Of a stretch of 64,000 nt of DNA, positions 33,707-43,600 are shown one piece after another. Source of the DNA: Cephalotus follicularis (taxonomy: Eukaryota; Streptophyta; Magnoliopsida; Oxalidales; Cephalotaceae); NCBI GenBank assembly GCA_001972305.1, contig BDDD01000996.1:1-64000 (forward strand), written 5' to 3'. Below the pieces are notes generated by a model. That model saw only the letters and a program-made list of their open reading frames with translations. It did not search any database and was not told the origin of the DNA. A program made the position numbers and the translations under genes. How positions within the stretch are numbered: position 1 is the stretch's first letter; every line of letters begins with the position of its first letter.

Positions 33707-34156
33707 GCATATGAGAACAACAAATGGGTTCCTCCCCACACTTTCGTCTTGAAAATAAATTATGATGGAGCCATTTTTGAAGGGATAAATGCGACCAGAA
33801 CAAGCATGGTGGTAAGAGATGAGGTAGTAGTGGTGTCCAGTGTAATTTATTTCATACCCACCAAGATAGAACGCAACTATTTTAAAGCCTATGTAGAGCA
33901 AGAAGTAGTGGTTTTAGGAAGATTATGATCGACTCGGATGTTGAGCTAGTGATAAAAGAGATAACGAAGAACCATCCATGCTTGACCGACCCCCTGTTGC
34001 AAAATTGTGAAAGAATAAAAGAGCGAAGGATAGTTTAGTATTACGTAACTTTAGTACTACGTAACAAGGTGGCACATGAATTAGCTCAGTTTGCTAAAAT
34101 GGTCACTACGAAGTTAAGGTTCCCAAGTTTCCTAGGTATTTTTGTATTGATTGATT
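33707..34156 (+). pseudogene. RNase H-like (RVT_3-type) coding remnant split by E3
   Basis: The frame reads YENNKWVPPHTFVLKINYDGA, then MVVRD; a stop near 33925 and a frameshift follow. The next frame gives IDSDVELVIKEI and RNKVAHELAQFAK. The K.N.DGA opening, the late SD and the A-H-ELA-A block are typical of the RNase H-like domain found in many plant proteins and at the end of LINE polyproteins. The opening frame is also open in the host DNA before the left GTACA (about 15313-15402), so E3 inserted into this sequence. It could be a LINE 3' remnant or a decayed host gene. Confidence 0.7.
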
Positions 34157-34228
34157 ATTTTGTATTTTAATAATGTTAGAATTTTTCCTATAAAAAATTG
34201 ACAAAATATTCGTGCATATTAGTTTTTA

Positions 34229-34550
34229 GGGTTAAATACTAATAAACCATTGTGGTTGAGGATGGAGGACCTTTAGCACATGAAGTTTTGAAATGGACAA
34301 AAACGCCCTTGAACTTAACAGAAGTTTATTTTAACGTTTTATAAATGTTATTGAAAGTGGGTATATCTAAATCAAATTATAAAAGAAAAAGTGGAAGTGA
34401 TACTATAAAATTATACTAACAGATATAAAAATGATAACTTAACATGAGTAGTATTGCTGTCTTATTTTTGAAAGGTCAAATGTTAAAAGCGTGATTTTGA
34501 AACTTCATGTGCTAAAATGTCCTTCACTCTAAATCATTAGTATTTTACCC
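34229..34550. mobile_element. Mutator-like MITE with 9-bp target duplication
   Basis: A 322-bp non-coding element with long imperfect inverted ends. The left arm starts GGGTTAAATACTAAT and the right arm, reverse-complemented, starts GGGTAAAATACTAAT. Both arms share (T)TTAGCACATGAAGTTT about 40 bases further in. Perfect 9-bp duplications, TAGTTTTTA, flank it at 34220-34228 and 34551-34559. A 9-bp duplication points to the Mutator superfamily. No ORF is present, so it would have moved with a transposase from elsewhere. Confidence 0.82.
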
Positions 34551-34559
34551 TAGTTTTTA

Positions 34560-34719
34560 TGTTAAATCAGCAAAACAAATTTTGTAGTATACCAATATTG
34601 AATTTAGCATATATGATTAACCAATACAAATTATTATTATTCAGCTCATAATTTATTAAAAATTTATTATGTTACTAATGATAGTTTCGCATATATTTGA
34701 ATTTTTTTAGTGAGGGTAT
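34560..34719. other. AT-rich host DNA, nothing recognised
   Basis: AT-rich sequence between the MITE and the copia remnant. I see no coding, repeat or regulatory signal I can support. Confidence 0.5.
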
Positions 34720-34839
34720 ATAACTGAGCATATAGAGGATCCCATTGCTTACATCACATCAAAAGCTGAGCAAACAACAATCTTCAAAGTACATCATTCT
34801 GGTTATGTCTTCTGCTCAGCTTGCTGACATTTTCACCAA
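34720..34839 (+). pseudogene. copia RNase H C-terminal scrap
   Basis: One frame gives HIEDPIAYI and another, after a frameshift, SSAQLADIFTK. Both match the end of a Ty1/copia RNase H (KHIEVDCHF... and QLADIFTK in the family). It is on the plus strand, opposite to COP1, and is cut by COP1 directly after that motif. No LTR of this older element is seen. Confidence 0.65.
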
Positions 34840-34844
34840 AGTAC

Positions 34845-35031
34845 CGTTAGAAAGTAATTTACTTATTTCTTTCATATCTCTCAAAGAATAATACAGGGAC
34901 TTATTTATACATCAAGAAATTGTTAATCATGCAAAGCTAATTACATGTTTTCCTCCTACAATTTAGGTACAATTTAGGAAAGAGAATAAGTAACAAATCA
35001 ATCTAATAATTATGTACAGCTCATGTCCACA
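34845..35031 (-). mobile_element. COP1 3' LTR
   Basis: 187 bases, nearly identical to 39495-39681. On the plus strand it runs CGTTAGAAAG...CATGTCCACA. Next to it, 35032-35040 reads CGCCTCCTC, so the element strand has the purine tract GAGGAGGCG. Confidence 0.9.
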
Positions 35032-35049
35032 CGCCTCCTCAAGTTGGTG

Positions 35050-38000
35050 CATAGATATCATGGATGCCCGACTTGCCAAGTCAATTGTAGAAGACCCTAC
35101 TAGAGACAGCCTTGCTAAGAACATCAGCTAACTGGTCTTCCATTTTTACAAATGGAAATCAAACCTCCTTAGCATCAATTTTTTCTTTGATAAAATGACG
35201 ATCGACCTCCACATGCTTTGTTCAATCGTGTTGGACAAGGTTATGTGCTATCTCAATAACATCTTTATAATCACAGAATAAACTCATCGCTGACTTGGGA
35301 GCAAAACCAATTTTCGTCATTAGTTTCCAGAGCCATAGAAGCTCACATATAGCTCTAGGCATTCCCTTGAATTCCGCTTCAGCATTAGATAATGCTATAA
35401 CCTTTTGCTTCTTACTTCTCCATGTGACTAGGTTACCGTCTACAAAGGTGAAGTAGATGTTGATATTCTATCAGAAATATTGTCTGCCCAATCTACATCT
35501 GTATAACCTTCAATATTAAGATGAGTGTTCTTTGAAAATAATAGACCTTTCCCTGGGTCTAACTTCAAGTACTGCAAAATCTGGATTGCAGCTTCCATAT
35601 GAACCTCACTTGGGGAATGCATAAACTGACTAACCATACTGACAGCATATGCAATATCTGGACTGGTGTGAGACAAATATATTAATTTACCCACCAAACT
35701 TTGATACCTCTCCTTGTTAGTTGGTGCATGATCTGAGCATTCTCCAAGCTTGTAGTTCTGAATAGTTGGGGTTGCAGCCGGCTTACAATCTAACATCCCC
35801 ACTTCAGAAAGTAAATCGAGTATGTATTTCCTTTGTGATAGAAATATGCCTTTTTTGGATTGTGCTACTTCAATTCCTAAGAAATACTTGAGTCCTCCAA
35901 GGTTCTTCATCTCAATTTCGAATGCCAGTTTACCTTGAAGATTAGAAATTTCCTCTTGATCATTTCCAGTGATAATCATATCATCTATGTAAATTGTCAA
36001 AGTTGTTACCAAGCCCTGATGTCGTTTCAAAAATAGAGTGTGGTCTGAGTGACTCTGAGTGTAACCGTACCTTTTCATGGCAAGGTTAAACCACCCAAAC
36101 CATGCACGGGGAGATTGCTTCAGTTCATATAGAGACCGCAACAGTTTACACACCACCCCCGTTTGTGATCCTGTTTGTGATGGAGCAGTATATCCTGGTG
36201 GGATATCCATATAGATTTCTTCATCAAGGTCCCTGTGAAGGAACGCATTCTTTACATCAAATTGATGTAGTGGGCAATCTAAGTTCGCAGCAAGTGATAA
36301 CAATACTCGGATAGTGTTCAACTTTTCCACTGGAGAGAAGGTTTCCAGGTAATCTATACCATAAGTCTGCGTATACCCCTTTGCCATAAGCCTCGCCTTG
36401 TATCGTTTAATAGATCAATCAGCCTTGTACTTAATTGAGAATACCCATTTACACCCAACTGTCCGCTTCCCCTCCGGTAGCATCACCAACTTCCAGGTCT
36501 CATTCTTTTGTAGTGCCTCCATCTCTTCCCTCATAGCCTGAGTCCATTTTGGGTCTGCTAGGGCCTCTTGTACCCTATTAGGAGTATGTACTAAAGACAC
36601 ATTATAAGCAAATAACCTGTACATAGATGATAGGTACTACGTTGATAGTATACTGAGAGTTTTTTCCTTCCACATCAGGTGAATACCGATTGGGTGGTTT
36701 TCCACGATTGTGCCTGAAAGGAAGTGTATATCCAACAGATATGGGTGTATTATTATGTAAAAGAGATATTACCTCAGGCATGTTCTCAGGAGTTTGGCCA
36801 GGAACTGGAGAGAGGGGTTCTTCAAGATTTTCATCTTGCGTTTGATTACTGTCCTGCTCAAATATAAGTTCATGATGCCCATGATCTACCTGTCCATTAT
36901 CCGTAGGCTCAATTGTAGGGATCATCCTTGTTTCTTATTCTGTTATGCCAAAACCGCACTTGTTATCACAACGGTCACCATCGGTTCGGTCCTTACTAAC
37001 TGTGTTGATGCAAGTCTTTTCAGCACCTTGTACAGGATTCAATGGAGTCAATGACGAAACGCCACAGCTTTCCCACCAATTCGGAATTCCAATTGCTCCC
37101 CCCTCCTGGGAAGTCGAATCGGAGGAAAAAAGAATGTTTCAGTCTCCAAGAAGGTCACATCCACGGTGACATATGTCCACCGAGTAGGAGGATGATAGCA
37201 CTTGTGCCCTTTCTGCTGAGCACCATAGCCCCAAAACACACACAGTGAATGGCACAAGGATCTAATTTACTGCATTGATTTTTATGAAGATGAACATAGA
37301 CAACACAGCCAAAAACTTGAGGCGAAATCATTAAGACAGAGGGCAAGGAAACATTCTGAGATAGAATTTGTAATTGAGTCTTGAAATGCAACACCTTTGA
37401 TGGCATATGGTTCAGGTTGTGTACTGCAGTGACAATAGCACTATCCCAATGCCGTGATGGAACGTTTCCCCCAAGAAGCAAAGCCCGAGCAGTTTCCAAG
37501 ATATGTTGGTTCTTTCATTCGGCGATTCCGTTCTGCTGTGGGGTTTGGGCACTTGACGTTTCATGGAGGATACCGTGATCTTGAAAATAGAGTTGAAACC
37601 GCTGATTAACAAACTCTCCCCCATTATCTGTTCGGAGAATCCAAACCTTTGAAGAGAACTGGGTTTGAATCATGGTATGAAACACCCAAAATACATCGAG
37701 AACTTCATCTTTCCATTTGAGCAAATACAACCACGTCATCCTAGTGCAATCATCAACAAAAATTATAAACCATCGAATACCAGTTCCAGTAGTAAGTGGG
37801 AAGGGGCCCCAAACATCAGAGTGGATAAGAGAAAATGGAACTTCACTTTTATTTAAACTTAAGGAAAAAGAAACACGATGGCCCTTGGCCAATATGCATG
37901 TATCAAATTTAAAAACTGAGTTTGATACAGTGGAAAATAACTTTGGAAATAGATGCCTCGGGTAACTAAATGGTGGATGCCCTAGGCGACGATGCCACAA

Positions 38001-38539
38001 CCTTATTCGTTGCTCCTTGTCATTAAAACCATGTTGAGTATGATTTGTGCTGCCAGTAGTGAAATCATCCAAGTAATATAACCTCCCTCTCTTAGTACCA
38101 CGCCCAATAAACTCCTTTGTGAGAATATCCTAAAAAAGGCAAAAAGTTGAATATATGAGAATGACACAGTTAAGATCCTTAGTAGCTTGACCCACTGAGA
38201 GCAATTTATTAGAAAGAGAGGGAACCAATAATGTGTTAGTTAAAGAAAGAACAGGAGAAAAAGCAACAACTCCAGCTGCTGTCACTGGCGAAGCTACACC
38301 ATTTGCATTGATGACACTGTGTCGTTGTGGTTGTGAAGACTGGACGAAGTCATCCGGATCAAAGGTTATGTGGTCTGACGCCCCAGAATCAATAATCCAG
38401 CCACTAGGCTGTCTTTGTTTAGCACTCATAACTACATAGCCATTTTTACCTTCATCACAAGGCATAGTAGGATTGATGGGACACTCATCTTGAGGTACCA
38501 GCAACAGTTCAGGTTCGGCAGTCACCATAGCGGCTTTCC
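35050..38539 (-). pseudogene. pol: COP1 pol pseudogene (PR-IN-RT-RNase H)
   Basis: The protease reads GWIIDSGASDHIT near 38390. GAG-pre-integrase (LWHRRLGHPP) and integrase cover about 37150-38020: IHSDVWGP, RTDNGGEF and NGIAER keep all three catalytic residues. RT runs from about 36625 to 35500 with WVFSIKYK, the MAKGYTQTYGIDYLETFSPV segment and the catalytic YIDDMIITG. RNase H shows YTDVDWA, then a frameshift near 35455; its tail is readable to EDQLADVLSK near 35110. A stop near 36414, a disrupted segment at 36600-37150 and the RNase H frameshift make it non-functional. Confidence 0.88.
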
Positions 38540-39453
38540 CTCTTCCACCACACTGGATATCCATGCACCTGGAAACACATTTCAATAGTATGTCGTGGGT
38601 TCCCACATTTTGTACAACCAGATTCCATAGAGATCTTAGTTTTTTGAGCGGTTTTGTTCCTTCCATCATCAAAAGAGTCTTCTGGCTTTGATAGTTGGAG
38701 TGTTGGTATCTGCCTAGAGTCATTCTGAACACCCTTTAAAGTCATGGCAGCGGCATGAGTGGAGTCTGGGTTTCATAGCATCATAGCATGTCTCAGTTCT
38801 TCCCTACAAACACGAGCATAGGCCTGTTCAACTGTTGGAAAAGGCTACATCTACAACACATCGGCACCCACATTATCTAGACGATCGTCTAGTCCATCCG
38901 GGAAATGATAAACTCGGTATTCCTGGATAGTCAAAATGTACTTCTCGATATCCGCCGCATAGACCATCGGATTAGGATGACTAAAATCTATCTCCCTCCA
39001 TATTCCTTGAAGACTATTGTAGTACTTTTCAATAGGCCCTCCATCTTGTTTCATTCGGGTCACCTTCCATTTCAAGTCATACACATGTGATATGCCTTTG
39101 CCGTTGAAAAAGGTAGTTGCAATCAAATCCCAGATTGCCTTTGCAGTTGGAAAATAGCGAACAGTTGAATCTTTGGTCTTCCACTTCCAAAACCTGAGAT
39201 CTGTTGGAGATGGAGGAGGAAGGTTGCCATTAATATATCCTAATTTGTCTTTGCAAGAGATATACATCTCAACAACTTGGGACCAAAGGCCATAGTTGTT
39301 TCCATCCAACTTAATGGAAATCTGAGTTGTAGAGGAGTCATGAAAAGATGTTGGATTCTGAGCATGGGGTTGCACCAGAAATTTTTTTAAACTAGCCGTG
39401 AGATCCTCCAGAATAGCTTTTGCACCCCATTCCACCTTCTCGGAGTCTATCAT
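38540..39453 (-). pseudogene. gag: COP1 gag pseudogene
   Basis: The ATG at 39453 begins MIDSEKVEWGAKAILEDL. The copia gag signature follows: ISIKLDGNNYGLWSQVVEMY, IWDLIATTF, EKYYNSLQGIWREID and FPDGLDDRLDNV. Two stops near 38849 and 38843 and another near 38773 interrupt it. A CCHC-like motif CTKCGNPRHTIEMC followed by FQVHGYPVWW lies at about 38555-38630. A frameshift just after this joins to the protease frame. The ATG lies 30 bases after the primer site. Confidence 0.85.
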
Positions 39454-39482
39454 GGTGGTCTTATCACAATATTAGGATCAAT

Positions 39483-39494
39483 GCTCTGATACCA
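39483..39494 (-). other. COP1 primer-binding site, tRNA-iMet
   Basis: Plus strand GCTCTGATACCA directly abuts the LTR edge TGTTAG at 39495. Confidence 0.92.
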
Positions 39495-39681
39495 TGTTAG
39501 AAAGTAATTTACTTCTTTCTTTCATATCTCTCAAAGAATAATATAGGGACTTATTTATACATCAGGAAATTGTTAATAATGCAAAGCTAATTATATGTTT
39601 TCCTCCTACAATTTAGGTACAATTTAGGAAAGAGAATAAGTAACAAATCAATCTAATAATTATGTACAGCTCATGTCCCCA
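39495..39681 (-). mobile_element. COP1 5' LTR
   Basis: 187 bases, plus strand TGTTAGAAAG...CATGTCCCCA, with AGTAC duplicated just outside at 39682-39686. Only a handful of differences from the other LTR suggest a fairly recent insertion. Confidence 0.92.
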
Positions 39682-39699
39682 AGTACATCATTCTGGACA

Positions 39700-39803
39700 A
39701 ACACGATCCAGTTTGAGAGTGAACATAACAAACACACCCAAAAATTCGCAAGTGAGAGATACTAATCTTTCAGCCATATAGAACCTCCGTAGGAGCTTTG
39801 TAA
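39700..39803 (-). pseudogene. copia integrase C-terminal scrap
   Basis: The minus strand reads KAPTEVLYG, a stop, then KISISHLRIFGCVCYVHSQTG. This matches the copia stretch after the integrase core (TP-E-LYG...HLR-FGC--YVH in the family). It is another decayed copia piece, cut on its left by COP1's insertion zone and on its right by E5. Confidence 0.7.
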
Positions 39804-39987
39804 TGTCTTGTGGCAACCCGAATTCCCTTTGGTACTATTTATGCATACATCGTACCGTATTGTACCGTATTGGATCGTACTGAACTGCATTGAATTGAGG
39901 TATTCTTATACCTATTGATATTGTATTGATTATATGCATGTATAGTCGGGATTTTGGGCTGAGTTTCAGAGAATTGACCGAATCGAC

Positions 39988-39994
39988 TATATAA
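39988..39994 (+). promoter_or_regulatory. TATA box of E5 LTR
   Basis: GACTATATAAG, 180 bases into the LTR. It is conserved in the 3' LTR at 63712-63718. Pyrimidine-rich CTTCTCTCTC sequence follows, as is common at plant starts. Confidence 0.7.
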
Positions 39995-40210
39995 GTTAAT
40001 TCCTTTGTCATTTCTCTCATTCTCACCATTCATCCTTCTCTCTCTATCCTTCTCCCTCTCTCTCTAGCTGGGCAGCCTCCATCTTCCACCATTGCAGCCC
40101 CGGATTGCATCTCCATCGACGAGAACAACAATTGCAAGGAGTGGATTGGCGTTTGAACGGCATAGAAACGGTTTGTGTGATTGGAAGCTCAACTTTTGAA
40201 GCTTCAGTGA

Positions 40211-40218
40211 TTGGTAGG
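40211..40218 (+). promoter_or_regulatory. splice-donor-like site in E5 LTR
   Basis: TTG|GTAGGA with the GT at 40214-40215, about 225 nt after the TATA box. The 3' LTR copy reads ATAG|GTAGGA at 63938, a better match. Confidence 0.45.
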
Positions 40219-40498
40219 ACTTATTTACTGAATTGCCTACTATTTTATTGATTGATTGATTGAATTGCATGATTGAATTGAGTGATTGAGTGATTGAATT
40301 GAGGTTTTTAGGGTTTATGTCAAACCCTTGACCTAATTGTTAAATTGAATGATTGAAATCAAATTTGGAAGGTTGTAACTAGTCTTACTAACCTCAAATG
40401 AGTGATTGTAAACTTTGGTTTTCAAAGAATGTCCTTTAATTGGATTTTGGATTGAGATTGGCCCCATTTTCTACAAAAAAAAAATCGACTATGCCCGG

Positions 40499-40835
40499 AA
40501 AGACGTCGACCCTTAGCCCAAAGGCGTCGATGTCTTTTTCATACGAGTGATTTATCCTTGATTCTGTAGCAAAGACATCGACGTCTTTCAAAGACGTCAT
40601 CGTCTTTGCCTCGAGATGTCTCTCCCCTGGAAAGACATCGATGCCGAACATCGATGCGCATTCTCAGGCTGTTTTTATTGAAAAGCGTCGATGCCTTTCT
40701 CCAAGGACGTCGACGTCTTTGGTCAGTTCTCTGCATAAATAGGGAAAGACATAGACGTCTTTCTAAAGACATCGACGTCTTTCCTCCGTTTTAAAGAGGA
40801 GTCGATGTCTTTCACCAAAGACATCGACGCCTAAT
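40499..40835 (+). repeat. GTCGAC-core palindrome cluster in E5 LTR
   Basis: About a dozen units in 340 bases, including AAAGACGTCGACCC, AAGACATCGACGTCTTTC, GGACGTCGACGTCTTTGG (near 40707) and AAAGACATCGACGCC. The perfect palindrome AGACGTCGACGTCT is closely approached several times. Confidence 0.75.
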
Positions 40836-42227
40836 GTACTGAAAGGAGTTTTTAACTGTTTTAAAGCTAGCTTTCCACTTCTTTTCACATCGCTACTTGA
40901 CCAGAGCCTCACTTGAGATGTTCAAGTGTTTGAAAACAGTTTTAATGATTGCATTGACCGATTGATTGCTTGGGTCATGAGTGTTGCTGCGAGTCTAAGT
41001 CAGTAAAATGGATGCACGTTCCCATCCCTCCATTAGGCACCACCACTTATTGGCCTTGCTTCGATGTTGTATTGATACATTGATCGATTGCTTGAGTCGT
41101 GAGTGTTGTTGCGAGCCTAAGTCAGTACGATGGACACACGTTCTCATTTATCTATTAGACACCACCACTTATTGACTTTACCCAATATTGTATTGACTCG
41201 ATTGATTGATTGATTGTATTGTATGGATCCTATAGAGTGACCTCATGATTCATGTCGGCTTGTTAGGTTGTTGACTCTGTCCACCTATTCTGCTGATCGT
41301 TTCATTTATTGTATTGTATTGACCCGCTGATGAGCGGTACCGATTGATTGTCGATTGATGCTCCCTTGAGGCCGTAGCTCCCTAACGGTATTAGTAGCTC
41401 CCTCGGTTGTAGCTCATCGAGACCGTATTGACCCAGCCATAGGCTGGAAGATCTATGAGTTCCAGACCTGATCAATCTGGAAACCGTAGATAGATCTCCC
41501 ATCCTTTTTGAAGGACTACCTTCCGTGGGATTGATCACCGCTAACTGATTGACATTGTATTGACTCGGTCGCATGCTCTAAAGGATATTGATTGATTGAT
41601 TGGGTGTTTCATACACCACTATTGAGTGTCTGCTATTGATTGATTGACTGTTATAGATCCTATCCGTATGCTCTGTTGGGCCACTTTCATACGGGTAGTC
41701 TGATCACCAATTGTACATGTACATTTGCCATGTCATGCATTGATATTGTACACCGCACATTGATATTGCATTGATTCTCACCGATATTGCACATTGTACA
41801 TGCATACATGCTGCATGGGGTTTCTGCTTAGCCAATGTGGCTAACCCCATCCTTCAGGGTGGGGCTGTGTTGTACCTTTGTGTGCGGCACAGGTAGGGCA
41901 GCAGGTAGCAGTGGACATAAGGACTGAAGACCGTTGATCGCATGACTGCTTGGGTACCGTGGAGCTGGTTGTGAGACTTTGTAGTGGAAATTGGAATGTA
42001 TTGTATTGAGATATTGTATTGAAAGATTGTTAATGTATTGAAAAGACTTGTATTGTAAGGGATTTGTATCATATGTATGGATCAGTGTATTGTATCTTCC
42101 GCAACTGATATATATTGCAAAGTTTTAAGTTTTTCCACATTTTTATATTGCTAGTCCCGACCATTGTATTGTGTATTGGATTGAGCGTAATGCCACGTGT
42201 CCGCCCTACGGGTGCGGGGTGTTACTA

Positions 42228-42238
42228 TGGTATCAGAG
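42228..42238 (+). other. E5 primer-binding site, tRNA-iMet
   Basis: TGGTATCAGAGA: eleven of twelve bases match the initiator tRNA complement; the last C is now A. Confidence 0.85.
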
Positions 42239-42392
42239 ATATTGGTCGGCCTGCTAGCTAAGTATATAAATGCGTTGATTGAGATTGACTGAATGGATTT
42301 GCATGATATGTGTTCTTGCTTATTCATGCTATTGTTATTGGAAAAGAGATCGATATTGGAATTGAAAGTGATTACATCTGATCATCCCATTG

Positions 42393-42405
42393 TTGTCTCT
42401 TATAG
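42393..42405 (+). promoter_or_regulatory. splice-acceptor-like site before E5 gag
   Basis: TTGTCTCTTATAG followed by TA and the gag ATG at 42408. The pyrimidine tract and AG fit a 3' splice site. Confidence 0.5.
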
Positions 42406-42407
42406 TA

Positions 42408-43600
42408 ATGGAAAATAGAGGAAGGCGTGGCCGACGGGGTGGAAGGAATGCTCCTGCCCTTGCTCCTGCCCCTGCTCCTGTTGATGATGAACCGGCTCCT
42501 GGTAATGCTTTTCCAAAGTATGACCCCAATGCCCTACCAGTGGGTGCTGACCCTGAAGTTTGGAGACAATTGTGTGACACTATGGCACAGATGCATACTC
42601 TGATGGGACGCCAACAGGCTAGAGTGGAACGTAGACCAAGGAGAGAAGACATGTTGAGTCGTTTCTTAAAGTTGCAGCCTCCAGCATTTGTAGGACTCCC
42701 TGATCCTACCCTTGCTGAGTCTTGGCTAACCCATCTGGAAAAGATTTTTGAGGTCATGGGATGTGATGATGAACAGAGATTGGTATTGGCAGTGTATATG
42801 CTCCAAGGAGAAGCCGAGCACTGGTGGGCTATGGTTAATACAGATTGGACAAGAAATGGTACAGTCCTTTCTTGTGATGCCTTCAAAAGAGAATTCAATG
42901 CAAGGTACTACCCTCAAGTGGAGATAGACAGAAGGGAGATTGAATTTGCTAAATTGGTACAAGGAAGCATTACAGTTGCTGAGTATGAGGCGTGGTTCAC
43001 GCAGTTAGCCCGATCTGCCCCATACTTAGTAGAAGGCCAAGAGCGTAGAGCAAAGAAGTTCCTTCGGGGACTGAGATTGGATTCGAGGAGGCAATTGACT
43101 CCCTTGGGGTTGACCTCCATATCAGATATTTCTTCCTGAGCTATGCAGCTTGAGGATATTGCAGCTGAGGCTAAACTGATGAGGAATGCAGCCCGTACCA
43201 GGCCTACTCCTTCTTCTTGGCAGAGTGGTAGTGATAGTGGCAGTGCTAAATCACAAAAGACTGATAGTAGCCCCTCACCTGGTCCTCAGGGTAGCAATCA
43301 GGATAGTGAGAATCTGTCCCGTTCCCATAGGAGAGGAAGATCGAGGAACGCATGTTGAGGAGGCCGATCTTCAGCACCTAGTTAGGGTTCACCCTCCAGA
43401 CTTTCTGAGAGTGGTAATCAGAGTGCTACGGTTCCTTGTGTGTATTGTCAAAAGACCAACCATACTTCTGAGAATTGTAGATGGTTCTTGGGCCATTGCT
43501 TGGTTTGTGGTGTTCCCGACCACATTGCTAGAGATTGTCCTCGAAGTTCTCGTCCTAGAAGATTTGATCAGACACAGCGGGCATCGCCTCCACCAGGACC
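42408..43600 (+). pseudogene. gag: E5 gag pseudogene, lightly damaged
   Basis: The ATG at 42408 gives MENRGRRGRRGGRNAPALAP; an in-frame TTG upstream at 42390 is less likely the start. The gag core has FLKLQPPAFVGLPDPTLAESW, EKIFEVMGCDDEQRLVLAVY, EHWWAMV and the FAKLVQGSITVAEYEAWF segment. A TGA at 43137-43139 (after DISS) interrupts what is otherwise a continuous frame leading to AMQLEDIAAEAKLMR. Two CCHC knuckles, CVYCQKTNHTSENC and CLVCGVPDHIARDC, lie at about 43437-43550 in another frame, after a frameshift and stop near 43358. Very close to E2 gag in layout. Confidence 0.87.

Larger units (their letters stand above)
34845..39681 (-). mobile_element. COP1: Ty1/copia element, near full length
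   Basis: Two 187-base LTRs (34845-35031 and 39495-39681) are flanked by perfect AGTAC duplications (34840-34844 and 39682-39686). On the minus strand the order is LTR, iMet primer site, gag, protease, integrase, RT, RNase H, polypurine tract and LTR. Integrase before RT is the copia order. The coding region has several stops and frameshifts, so it is inactive, but no domain is missing. The left terminal TG has become CG at the LTR edge (34845). Confidence 0.93.
39809..42225 (+). mobile_element. E5 5' LTR
   Basis: Starts TGTGGCAACCCG; the end reads GGGGTGTTAC followed by T where CA is expected, so the last base is mutated. About 2.4 kb. It is rich in ATTG/TATTG runs (40250-40310, 41160-41220, 41580-41650) and has a TATA box at 39988, a donor-like site at 40214 and a palindrome cluster at 40499-40835. 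Confidence 0.9.

Noticed and set aside
40250-41650. Satellite DNA made of ATTG repeats
   Set aside because: The ATTGATTG runs are short and scattered within the E5 LTR and recur at the start of its 3' LTR (63970-64000), so they are part of the LTR.
42390-42407. Upstream TTG start giving six extra residues on E5 gag
   Set aside because: The ATG at 42408 follows the acceptor-like site and starts the arginine-rich N-terminus shared with E1 and E6; the six codons would lie in the intron.
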